A stretch of DNA of 15,031 nucleotides from NCBI GenBank assembly GCA_029940115.1, contig JAOZRQ010000119.1:1-15031 (forward strand), written 5' to 3'. Both the position numbers and the translations under genes were made by a program. Positions 1 to 6,217 of the stretch are shown in pieces. Every line of letters starts with the position of its first letter. The stretch's first letter is position 1. The notes under the pieces are model-generated. The model was not told the origin of the DNA. It saw nothing but the letters and a program-made list of their open reading frames with translations, and did no database searches. The DNA comes from Desulfobacterales bacterium (lineage in GTDB: Bacteria > Desulfobacterota > Desulfobacteria > Desulfobacterales > 4be13).

Positions 1-53
1 GCGGAACCACAAACTTTTTGGCTTGAAAAATGTGAACCATAAATGAAGGATGC
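1..53. repeat. Partial copy (right arm) of a palindromic repeat
   Basis: The first bases (GCGGAACCACAAACTTTTT) and the final ATGAAGGATGCCC recur in the same order at 2051-2108, where they form the right half of a complete palindromic element (1958-2107). The left half here would lie outside the window or is missing. No coding frame is supported. Confidence 0.7.
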
Positions 54-328
54 CCACGCCCTCATAAATTCTTTCTGAACTTGCTGTTAAGATAAGCCGA
101 TTTCACAAAAAAGTCAACAACCGATTTCATTGGGTGTAGCCGATGATATTCCTTAAGGAATGAGAATCAAACAACTCAAGTTCCCCATTCCCCGCTCCTG
201 CCGGAACCTGTCCCTGACATCCCCCGATTAAAGACATCGGGAAAAGATGTCGGGGACAGGTCCGAACCGGGCGTGGCGAGAAAGTTGCTTGGTCACAGTC
301 AAAAGTTTTTTCTCATGAAAATTTCTTG
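54..328. other. Intergenic, no gene seen
   Basis: No ORF with a credible start or family signature was seen. It contains a short perfect palindrome ATTCCTTAAGGAAT at 148-161 and the hairpin listed at 206-261. The 148-161 palindrome resembles an operator in size, but no gene starts nearby, so I assign no role. Confidence 0.5.
206..261. repeat. Nested hairpin with ACCTGTCC arms
   Basis: Outer arms ACCTGTCCCTGACATC and GATGTCGGGGACAGGT pair with one mismatch (a G-U wobble as RNA). They enclose a second inner stem CCCGAT/ATCGGG. No run of T follows, so it is not a typical intrinsic terminator. It looks like a REP-type or small mobile palindrome. Confidence 0.6.
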
Positions 329-358
329 TTGACAATCTTAAGATGAGTATCATATATA
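329..358 (+). promoter_or_regulatory. Sigma70-like promoter with overlapping hairpin, no downstream gene
   Basis: A perfect -35 box TTGACA (329-334) is followed after 18 bases by TATATA (353-358), a fair -10. The -10 overlaps an inverted repeat with arms ATATATGGC (354-362) and GCCATATAT (374-382), which could be an operator or a hairpin at the start of a transcript. The first convincing ORF downstream on this strand is 1 kb away (1351), so any transcript would be non-coding or would read into the repeats. Confidence 0.35.
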
Positions 359-411
359 TGGCATAAGCACTTGGCCATATATTTTCAGGTATTTGTCAAA
401 GGGAAGGAAAC

Positions 412-432
412 CCAGTTTTTTCAAAAAACTGG
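412..432. repeat. Perfect 10-bp-arm palindrome
   Basis: CCAGTTTTTT, one base, AAAAAACTGG. It directly abuts the GAAACCCGGC element that follows. A related sequence lies in inverted orientation next to the third copy of that element (around 14805-14832), so it may be an outer part of the same repeat family. Confidence 0.6.
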
Positions 433-538
433 ACAAAAAGTTGTGGACGGACGAGAAACCCGGCTTTTTCCCCAAATGGGCCGGCTCCCCGACTGCAAGA
501 AAAAGCCGGGTTTCTCTCCTCAATCACTTTTTTTGTCA
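430..538. repeat. GAAACCCGGC palindromic element, copy A
   Basis: Nested inverted repeat: outer TGGACAAAAAG and CTTTTTTTGTCAT, inner GAAACCCGGCTTTTTC and GAAAAAGCCGGGTTTC. Its interior (CTTGCAGTCGGGGAGCCGGCC when read on the minus strand, here split by one mismatch pattern) resembles the plus-strand interior of copy C at 14686-14804. Copy A is therefore inverted relative to copies B and C. No coding capacity. Confidence 0.8.
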
Positions 539-579
539 TAGGCACAAGCAAAATCCTTGAAAACTTTTGACCGGGTACT

Positions 580-724
580 TATGACAATACTTCGGACAGC
601 TTTTGAAAATCAAGGATGATGAAAATTTAACTTGTTGAAATCATACGATTTTAATTTTCGGGTTGAAAATGGTCAGATCCAATAAAAACAGTGGGTTACA
701 AAAAGTGTCCGAAGTATTGTTATG
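580..724. repeat. Palindromic element with ~25-bp terminal inverted repeats
   Basis: The left end (TATGACAATACTTCGGAC) and the right end (GTCCGAAGTATTGTTATG) are near-perfect complements, about 21 of 25 positions over the longer arm. The AT-rich interior has no ORF. The size (145 bp) and inverted ends fit a MITE-like element. I see no convincing flanking direct repeat. Confidence 0.65.
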
Positions 725-943
725 AGGGACTCAGAAAAAAACCGCATTACTTCAGAAAGACACACCTCAAGGGGGGAATTCAGCCGGCACCCGACATTCC
801 CCTTGGGTCAGGCTGTCTGGCGCAATGAGAGAATGCGATTTTTCCAACTCCCCAAGTACCCGGCCATATCTTTATCTGTGCCCCATTCTGTCTCCTCCGC
901 GCCTTCCTTGTGCCTTTTCGCCTCTGTGTGAGACACAAACTTC
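725..943. other. Intergenic, no gene seen
   Basis: A 69-codon frame crosses this stretch, but it begins inside the preceding palindrome, has no ribosome-binding site and shows no recognisable domain. I see no promoter or RNA gene here. Confidence 0.5.
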
Positions 944-1087
944 CTGATTATAACGCTTTTCGGGGAGGCCGCCCTGTCCGTGAACTTGAACGTGAACTTG
1001 AACGTGAACTTGAACTTGAACCCAAACGTGAACATTCATTTGCGGGCAAGTTCAAGTTCACAGGCTCCCTAAATCCGTTATAATCAG
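944..1087. mobile_element. CTGATTATAAC fold-back element, copy 1 (GTGAAC/TTGAAC core)
   Basis: Begins CTGATTATAACGCTTTTCGG and ends with CCTAAATCCGTTATAATCAG, an imperfect inverted shell. The core carries seven hexamer units of GTGAAC or TTGAAC (980-1021) and later the complementary GTTCAA motif, so the whole unit can fold back. A 7-bp direct repeat AAACTTC abuts both ends (937-943 and 1088-1094), as expected for a target-site duplication. The serine/arginine-rich frames read across such cores on the minus strand are artefacts of the repeat. Confidence 0.8.
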
Positions 1088-1100
1088 AAACTTCTGATAG

Positions 1101-1291
1101 GTGCTCACTGGGGTGATGAAAATCAGCTTTTTGGATCATTTCCGACCGATCCCATCCCTGTCCCCGTCCTGTCCCGGATGAGGGCCGTCCGTCCCATCCG
1201 GGGCCTCGGCATGGCGGGACAGTCCCGGGTCGGATGGCGGTCGGAAGACCGCCTTGAAAACGGGAATTTTCATCAGCCCCAAGTGCTCACT
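1101..1291. mobile_element. Palindromic element flanked by 9-bp direct repeats
   Basis: GTGCTCACT occurs as a direct repeat at 1101-1109 and 1283-1291. Just inside are inverted arms GGGGTGATGAAAAT and ATTTTCATCAGCCCC. Further in is a second inverted pair, CCGACCGATCCCATCC and GGATGGCGGTCGG. This is the layout of a small non-autonomous insertion with a target duplication. It sits between the copy 1 fold-back and the PilZ gene, ending 59 bases before that start. Confidence 0.65.
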
Positions 1292-1350
1292 GTCCCCCAA
1301 GTCGTAAATGCGCCCGCAGACAATCAGCAACCTGATTCGGGAGGATACTT

Positions 1351-1716
1351 ATGGAGACCTTTTTGGAAAAAAGAAAATACCCTCGCATAGACAAACGCAT
1401 GTCGTTCAAGCTTGACACCGGGGGGGCCATTCTCACGGCCGAAACGATAAACCTGAGTTGCTCCGGCGTCTATTGCAGGGTGAACCAGCTGATTCCGCTG
1501 ATGACAACCCTCAGAATCGTATTTGCATTGATTTGCGGAAATGAGGAGAATGACGTCGAATATGTGGAATGTGAGGGGATTGTGGTGCGAGTGGAAGAAA
1601 TCTCCCCCGAAGAGGGGATTTGTCACATCGCCATCTTCTTCAATGACATTGAGGATGATGAGAAAGACAAGATAATGAATTTTATCGAGAAACATATGAA
1701 CAGCGATGGTGGATGA
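1351..1716 (+). CDS. PilZ domain protein, probable c-di-GMP receptor
   Basis: A 121-residue single-domain protein. Near the N-terminus is R8-K-Y-P-R12, the RxxxR motif of PilZ domains, followed by N34-L-S-C-S-G39, matching the (D/N)xSxxG motif. In known PilZ proteins these two motifs wrap around cyclic di-GMP. The rest has the alternating hydrophobic pattern of the PilZ beta barrel and ends in a charged helix. There is no signal peptide or membrane segment, so it is cytoplasmic. The ATG start has GGAGG six bases upstream. Both flanks are filled with palindromic repeats and no partner gene is adjacent, so the process it controls (motility, exopolysaccharide or other) cannot be read from context. 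Family assignment is firm; actual ligand binding is inferred from motif retention. Confidence 0.88.
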   Translation: METFLEKRKYPRIDKRMSFKLDTGGAILTAETINLSCSGVYCRVNQLIPLMTTLRIVFALICGNEENDVEYVECEGIVVRVEEISPEEGICHIAIFFNDIEDDEKDKIMNFIEKHMNSDGG

Positions 1717-1957
1717 ACCCGCAAGTTGCAGGGTGGATCCCTGCCCCATCACCTATGACCCATCTTGACAAACAGAAAATGGCCATTAGCTTTTTTTTAA
1801 GCAAAAGAAGTTTCCGAGACTGAGACGAGCAGTTTTTCGTAAGGTCAAGAATCGGCATTCTGCCGGTCACTTTTTTTTAAGGATGAGCATCCTCTTGCGC
1901 GCTTGACATCATGTTGCGGAAAAAGGCCCTTCCAGCCGGAAATGTGAATCCAACTTT
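1717..1957. other. Intergenic, no gene seen
   Basis: Contains two T-rich tracts (around 1790-1798 and 1871-1878), neither preceded by a strong GC stem, so I do not call an intrinsic terminator for the PilZ gene. No credible ORF. The last eight bases (CCAACTTT, 1950-1957) are the left target duplication of the next element. Confidence 0.45.
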
Positions 1958-2107
1958 GGCATCCTTCATTTCATTATGAAAAGTGGTTTGCACTTTTCGG
2001 GTGGGAAAAGTTTGCAGTTCCGCCTCTCGGCGGTGCCACACCGCCTGAAGGCGGAACCACAAACTTTTTCGTCTCAAAAAACTGTAAACTGATGGATGAA
2101 GGATGCC
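1958..2107. mobile_element. GGCATCCTTCAT palindromic element with 8-bp target duplication
   Basis: Ends GGCATCCTTCAT and ATGAAGGATGCC are perfect complements. An inner pair, GAAAAGTTTGCAGTTCCGCC and GGCGGAACCACAAACTTTTTC (two or three mismatches), encloses further small hairpins. The octamer CCAACTTT directly abuts both ends (1950-1957 and 2108-2115). A partial relative lies at 1-53. The size (150 bp), inverted ends and flanking octamer fit a MITE. Confidence 0.78.
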
Positions 2108-2120
2108 CCAACTTTCATCA

Positions 2121-2262
2121 TCAGTAGATATGAAAACCCATCCATGTCCGTTTCGGATCTGTCCTGATGTCCTTTGTCCGAGAGTGACAAATCCGAACCA
2201 TTCCCCACCGGATTTGCCAATCCGGTGTGAGCATGGGCGGGAAGGGTTTTGATATCTACTGA
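2121..2262. repeat. TCAGTAGATAT palindromic element upstream of the zinc-ribbon gene
   Basis: The left end TCAGTAGATATGAAAACCC and right end GGGTTTTGATATCTACTGA are complements with one mismatch. An inner CAAATCCG/CCGGATTTG pair is also visible. No clear target duplication. It ends 22 bases before the ATG of the next gene, so that gene's promoter must lie inside the element or be brought by it. Confidence 0.65.
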
Positions 2263-2284
2263 CCATGTCGTGGAGGTGAGTCAG

Positions 2285-2965
2285 ATGGCCTTTGAAACAA
2301 GAGAGCAAGTCCTGGAGAAGATCATGTCCCGGGAAAAACCCGCATGTCCCCACTGCAAAACAGAGATGACCATATGGGAGGTCCCGCTGATGACCTTCAG
2401 CGATGGTCTGGGATGGGGGGTGCCCTATCTGTTTGTCTGCTTCAATGACGAGTGTTCCCTGTACAAGGAAGGGTGGGAAAACTTGCAGGAGAATTACGGG
2501 CAGACCGCGTCTTATCGTTGCATGTGTTATCCTGACAGCCCGGAGAAATTTGAATGCATGCCGGTGTTCAGCCCCATGGGCGCAACGGGACAGGTCATTG
2601 ATGATGAGGTGGTTCTTCAGCAGGAAGTGCTCAAGGAGAACATAAAAAAGGGGTTTTCCATCCTCGCGGACTGCTATGTGAACAAGGACGGGGTCACAGT
2701 GCTCAACCTGCTGTCGGACCCCACCCAGCCAGCCCGGGTTCGGGCAAAGGCGGCGGAGATGATCGGCGACATCGGAGAATTGGAAGCCATAGACCCGCTC
2801 AGAAACAAAAAATTCGGCAATGAGCCGGTCCAGAAGCAGGTGGACGCGTCCATAAAGAAGATCCATGAGAGGCACTTCACCCGGGAATGCCCCTTCTGCG
2901 CCGAAATCATCAAGAAACAGGCCAAAATCTGCAAGCATTGCGGAAAGGAAGTGGCTGGAGAGTAG
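2285..2965 (+). CDS. Zinc-ribbon and HEAT-like repeat protein, function unknown
   Basis: A 226-residue soluble protein. The N-terminal part has C21-P-H-C24 and, after a hydrophobic strand, C52 and C57, a zinc-ribbon-like set with unusual second-pair spacing. The middle (about 135-190) reads as one HEAT-like helical repeat: a segment on ageing of 'LLSD' type, then RAKAAEMIGDIG, then a second helix. The C-terminus ends in a compact ribbon C202-P-F-C205 ... C216-K-H-C219. The frame is open from a TTG at 2249, but I place the start at ATG 2285, which has GGAGG eight bases upstream; the earlier start lies inside the palindromic element. The radical SAM gene follows within 8 to 41 bases, so the two are probably cotranscribed. 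The zinc sites suggest binding to nucleic acid or protein; no enzymatic motif is seen. Confidence 0.75.
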   Translation: MAFETREQVLEKIMSREKPACPHCKTEMTIWEVPLMTFSDGLGWGVPYLFVCFNDECSLYKEGWENLQENYGQTASYRCMCYPDSPEKFECMPVFSPMGATGQVIDDEVVLQQEVLKENIKKGFSILADCYVNKDGVTVLNLLSDPTQPARVRAKAAEMIGDIGELEAIDPLRNKKFGNEPVQKQVDASIKKIHERHFTRECPFCAEIIKKQAKICKHCGKEVAGE

Positions 2966-3005
2966 GAGAGCGGTGAGCGGCAAGGGCCTTTCGCCCCATA
3001 TCGCT

Positions 3006-3995
3006 ATGAAAAAGACGGTATCCTTTTCCAAAAACGCGGCAAATGTTTTCTTTCACATTCTCACCGCCTGCAACCTCAAATGCCGGCACTGCTATATCAA
3101 TCCGGACCAGCAAGGGCGGGAGATCCTTCCACTATCCACCATTGAGACATGGCTGGCCACATTTGCCGAAAAGGGCACTCAGGCCAACGTCATCTTCCTC
3201 GGCGGGGAGCCCACGTTGCATCCAGATTTGTCTTCTGCCGTAAGGATGGCGAGACGTCTCGGCTATACATCCGTGACGGTGGACACCAACGGATATCTGT
3301 TCCACGACATCCTCTCAAAGGTCAGCCCTGATGAGGTGGATTATTTCAGCTTCAGCTTGGACGGCGCCACCCGGCGGACGAACGACAGCATACGCGGAGA
3401 GGGGGTTTATGACAAATGTGTCGCCGGGATCCGGGAGGCGGTCTCCAAGGGCTTTGCCACCAGCCTCATCTACACCGTCAGCCGGTTGAACATCCATGAG
3501 CTGGACGCGATGCCTCCCCTGTTGAGGGATATGGGCGTCAGCCGGTTTTTCATCCAGGTCATCGGCATCCGGGGAAAATCGGCCGAGGCTCAGGAGCGGC
3601 TTCAGGTACCAAAGGCGGAGTGGACAGACCACATCCCCCAAGTTGCGGAAAGGGCCTCGGCACTCGGCATCACCGTCACCTATCCGAAGGTCTTTTTGGA
3701 ACCGGGTGAGGTGTTTGACTGTGCGGGTCTGACTGCCCACAATTATTTCATCTTTCCCAATGGCAGGGTCTATCGCTGCCCCCTGTGCGAGGACTTTCCG
3801 ATCCACAGCCTGCGCTTTGAGGGGGGGAGACTGGTCCGAACCGCGGCGATCAATGAGCGGGATCTCTTCAGACTCGACATTCGGGAGGGATGCGTGATGA
3901 ACAAGCTCATACAGCCTGAAAATCTGAGCTACACTCCCGATGCCAAGCCAGAATATCAGATCGCCTGCTGTATGTTGAAGATGGAAATTTGCTGA
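3006..3995 (+). CDS. Radical SAM protein with SPASM-like cysteine tail
   Basis: A 329-residue enzyme. C22-N-L-K-C26-R-H-C29 is the CxxxCxxC motif that holds the SAM-cleaving [4Fe-4S] cluster, and G66-G67-E68-P69 is the GGEP SAM-binding motif. The TIM-barrel part runs to about residue 230. After it come C239, C258, C261, C296 and C321/C322 in a SPASM/twitch-like layout that usually binds auxiliary clusters in peptide- or protein-modifying enzymes. The substrate is not identifiable: no small precursor peptide is visible nearby. ATG 3006 starts the conserved-looking part but has no good ribosome site; an in-frame GTG at 2973 has AGGAG four bases upstream and is a real alternative. The stop codon TGA (3993-3995) is the first part of an inserted fold-back element. 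Without the insertion the frame would have ended one residue earlier, at Ile328. Confidence 0.85.
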   Translation: MKKTVSFSKNAANVFFHILTACNLKCRHCYINPDQQGREILPLSTIETWLATFAEKGTQANVIFLGGEPTLHPDLSSAVRMARRLGYTSVTVDTNGYLFHDILSKVSPDEVDYFSFSLDGATRRTNDSIRGEGVYDKCVAGIREAVSKGFATSLIYTVSRLNIHELDAMPPLLRDMGVSRFFIQVIGIRGKSAEAQERLQVPKAEWTDHIPQVAERASALGITVTYPKVFLEPGEVFDCAGLTAHNYFIFPNGRVYRCPLCEDFPIHSLRFEGGRLVRTAAINERDLFRLDIREGCVMNKLIQPENLSYTPDAKPEYQIACCMLKMEIC

Positions 3996-4156
3996 TTATA
4001 ACGCTTTTCGGGGAGGCCCTGCCCATGAACGTGAACGTGAACGTGAACGTGAACTTGAACGTGAATTTGAACTTGAATGTTCATTTGTGGGCAAGTTCAA
4101 GTATAAGTTCACGTTCACGTTCGAGTTCAATGCCTCCCTAAATCCGTTATAATCAG
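3992..4156. mobile_element. CTGATTATAAC fold-back element, copy 2, inserted in the radical SAM stop codon
   Basis: The shell begins CTGATTATAACGCTTTTCGG and ends CCCTAAATCCGTTATAATCAG (one base trimmed from the quoted length when compared with copy 1). The core is GTGAAC/TTGAAC hexamers on the left and GTTCAC/GTTCAA on the right. A perfect octamer GAAATTTG abuts both ends (3984-3991 and 4157-4164). Joining the flanks without element and one octamer gives GAA ATT TGA, a stop codon. The element therefore split TG from A and supplied a new TGA. Confidence 0.85.
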
Positions 4157-4262
4157 GAAATTTGAGACGTGGCATCGCTATATTCCGATCCGTTGTCATA
4201 TTCTTGGGCTGACGACGCACACCAGGCAACTGACAAGCAAAAAATGAAAGGAAAGGAAACCC

Positions 4263-5927
4263 ATGCGGAAAAGATTCGACCCGATCACCCTTGAAATTCT
4301 CTGGCGCAGGTTGATCTCCATCGTGGATGAGGCGGACGCGTCTGTGGCCCGGACCGCGTTCTCAAGCCTTCTCAGGGATGCACACGACTACACCTGCATG
4401 TTCACCGACAGCCGGGGACAGGAACTGGCCCAGGGAACCTTCTGCACCCCGGGACAGGCCGGCGCGATGGCCCTCGGCGTGAAGAAGATCATTCACGCGT
4501 TCCCCCACGACCAGTACCGGCCTGGAGATGTCATCATCGTGAATGATCCGTGGCTGTTGGCCGGTCATCTGAACGACGTCTGCGTGTTGAGCCCGATCTT
4601 TCACAAGGAGCGGATTGTCGCGTTCACGGCCTGTGTGTTTCACCATTCGGACATCGGCGGGCGGGTCTCCTCGGACAACCGCGAGGTCCATGAGGAGGGG
4701 CTCTTCATCCCGCCGGTAAAGCTATATGACGCCGGCGTTCCGAACCAGGCGGTTCTTGATATGATCCGGTGGAACGTCCGAACCCCGGAGGAGGTGACCG
4801 GCGACATCCGCTCCCAAGTGGCCGCGAACCATGTCTGCTCCGAGAAGGTCATCGAGATGATGACGGATGAGGGACTCGACACCTTGGATGATCTGGCGGA
4901 CGAGATCATCTCCCGAACCGAGGGGAGCATGCGGGACGCAATCCGCAAGATTCCAGACGGTGCCTATCCTTATGAGGGGATCATCGAGGGTGCGGGGCAA
5001 CGTGAGGACATCCGCATCCGCGTGGCCGTGACGGTGAGGGAGAGCGACATCCTCGCGGATTTCACGGGCACATCCCCCCAAGTCGATTGGGGCGTGAACG
5101 TGGTCTCTCATTTCACTTATGCGTATGTGTTCATGGCTGTCAAAAGCGCGTTTGACCCGGACATTCCGATCAACGAAGGGGCCATTCGTCCCATCCGGAT
5201 GACGGCTCCCGAGGGGAGCATCGTCAACTGCACCTTCCCGGCCGCGGTCGCGGCCCGGATGCAGGTGGGCCATTTCATGACCGAGATGATCTTCAGGGCT
5301 TTGTCCGTTGCCATTCCGGACCGGGTCATCGCGGACAGCGGCGGCACCCCGGCCCAGACCAACATCTTCTATGGAAAGCGCCACAACGGCAAGCCGTGGC
5401 ACACCATGATCATCCGGGGCGGCGGCATGGGCGCGGGGGCTGGCATGGACGGCCGGCATTGTGCGATCTTTCCCGCAAACGGTGCGAACACGCCGGCGGA
5501 GATCCTTGAAAGCGAAACGCCGCTGATGGTGGAGGCGAGGGAGATTCTCTGCGACTCCGGAGGGCCCGGAAAGATGCGGGGGGGGCTGGGCAGGCGGATG
5601 GTGATCCGGGTTCCGGATGATGAACACGCGCCCCGTCCGCCGGTCACCATTGCGATCCAGGCGGGGCGGTTCCGTTATCCCCCTCAGGGCATATTCGGCG
5701 GCGGACCCGGGGGAAAGGCGCAGTTTCTCCACAATGACCAGCCCGGAGATCCGAGCGGCCTCACCTTCTGCCAGCCCGGGGATACGGTCTCATTCCACAG
5801 CGCGGGCGGCGGCGGCTATGGGAATCCGCTGGAGAGAGACCCGGACGCGGTGGAAAGGGATGTGCTTCATGGGTATGTGAGCATTGAGAAAGCCAAGGAA
5901 GATTACGGCGTGGTCATTGAAAATTGA
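4263..5927 (+). CDS. hyuB: Hydantoinase B/oxoprolinase (HyuB) family subunit
   Basis: A 554-residue protein, the usual length for HyuB, homologous to the second subunit of ATP-dependent N-methylhydantoinases and to the C-terminal half of 5-oxoprolinase. It starts with the typical FDPITLEIL block. It retains N94-D-P, the nearby GHLND block, and H127-H-S-D130-I-G-G, a block conserved in the family and likely to bind metal. The glycine-rich AGGGGYGNP signature follows near residue 515-523. The ATG has AAAGGA five bases upstream. In known systems HyuB works with HyuA, the ATP-binding subunit; no hyuA is on either side here, since a radical SAM gene precedes it and a membrane polymerase follows. 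The substrate (hydantoin, 5-oxoproline or another cyclic amide) cannot be told from sequence. Fold-back elements bracket it: 106 bases before its start and 51 bases after its stop. Confidence 0.9.
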   Translation: MRKRFDPITLEILWRRLISIVDEADASVARTAFSSLLRDAHDYTCMFTDSRGQELAQGTFCTPGQAGAMALGVKKIIHAFPHDQYRPGDVIIVNDPWLLAGHLNDVCVLSPIFHKERIVAFTACVFHHSDIGGRVSSDNREVHEEGLFIPPVKLYDAGVPNQAVLDMIRWNVRTPEEVTGDIRSQVAANHVCSEKVIEMMTDEGLDTLDDLADEIISRTEGSMRDAIRKIPDGAYPYEGIIEGAGQREDIRIRVAVTVRESDILADFTGTSPQVDWGVNVVSHFTYAYVFMAVKSAFDPDIPINEGAIRPIRMTAPEGSIVNCTFPAAVAARMQVGHFMTEMIFRALSVAIPDRVIADSGGTPAQTNIFYGKRHNGKPWHTMIIRGGGMGAGAGMDGRHCAIFPANGANTPAEILESETPLMVEAREILCDSGGPGKMRGGLGRRMVIRVPDDEHAPRPPVTIAIQAGRFRYPPQGIFGGGPGGKAQFLHNDQPGDPSGLTFCQPGDTVSFHSAGGGGYGNPLERDPDAVERDVLHGYVSIEKAKEDYGVVIEN

Positions 5928-5978
5928 AAATACCATCTCCACCCCATTGACGGAAACTCACATAAGAAGTAATTTATC

Positions 5979-6199
5979 CTGATTATAACGGATTTAGGGG
6001 TAAAGGGTTAAGGGTTAAGGGTTAAGGGTTAAGGGTCAAGGGTCAAGGGCTTGAGGGTTCAGAGGTCGAGGGTCAAGGCTCGGAAGCCTCATGTGCCCGC
6101 ACGGGACGGCGGGGCCCGTTCCCCAAACCCCGCCCCCAACTCTCAGCCCTCAAGCCTCAACCCTGACCCTCAAGCCTTAACCCTTAACCCTTAACCCTT
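5979..6199. mobile_element. CTGATTATAAC fold-back element, copy 3, heptamer core, one end missing
   Basis: The left end is the standard shell (CTGATTATAACGGATTTAGGG). The core is then a 7-base tandem repeat GGGTTAA/GGGTCAA from 6005, becoming degenerate but staying in 7-base phase. From about 6140 the complementary repeat (CCTTAAC) runs back to 6199, so the copy still folds on itself around about 6105. The right-hand shell and any target duplication are absent. It lies 51 bases after the hyuB stop and ends 18 bases before the next start codon, so it may act as terminator for hyuB and must contain or precede the next promoter. Confidence 0.75.
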
Positions 6200-6217
6200 G
6201 CAGAAAACAGGCTCGAA

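Noticed and set aside
722..931. 69-codon plus-strand frame
   Set aside because: It begins inside a palindromic element, has no ribosome-binding site and no recognisable features.
808..1139. Minus-strand frames with FKFTFKFT or SSSRSSSR repeats, and similar ones at 3996-4229 and 7743-8037
   Set aside because: They are translations of the GTGAAC/TTGAAC cores of fold-back elements, seen in different frames at different copies, with no conserved protein.
1786..1878. T-rich tracts as intrinsic terminators for the PilZ gene
   Set aside because: No stable GC stem directly precedes either tract.
1877..3031. 384-codon minus-strand frame
   Set aside because: It is antisense to the zinc-ribbon gene and translates the 1958-2107 and 2121-2262 palindromes. 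The plus-strand frame has motifs and a ribosome site.
4722..5732. 336-codon minus-strand frame opposite hyuB
   Set aside because: It is an antisense shadow in GC-rich DNA. The plus strand encodes an unmistakable HyuB.
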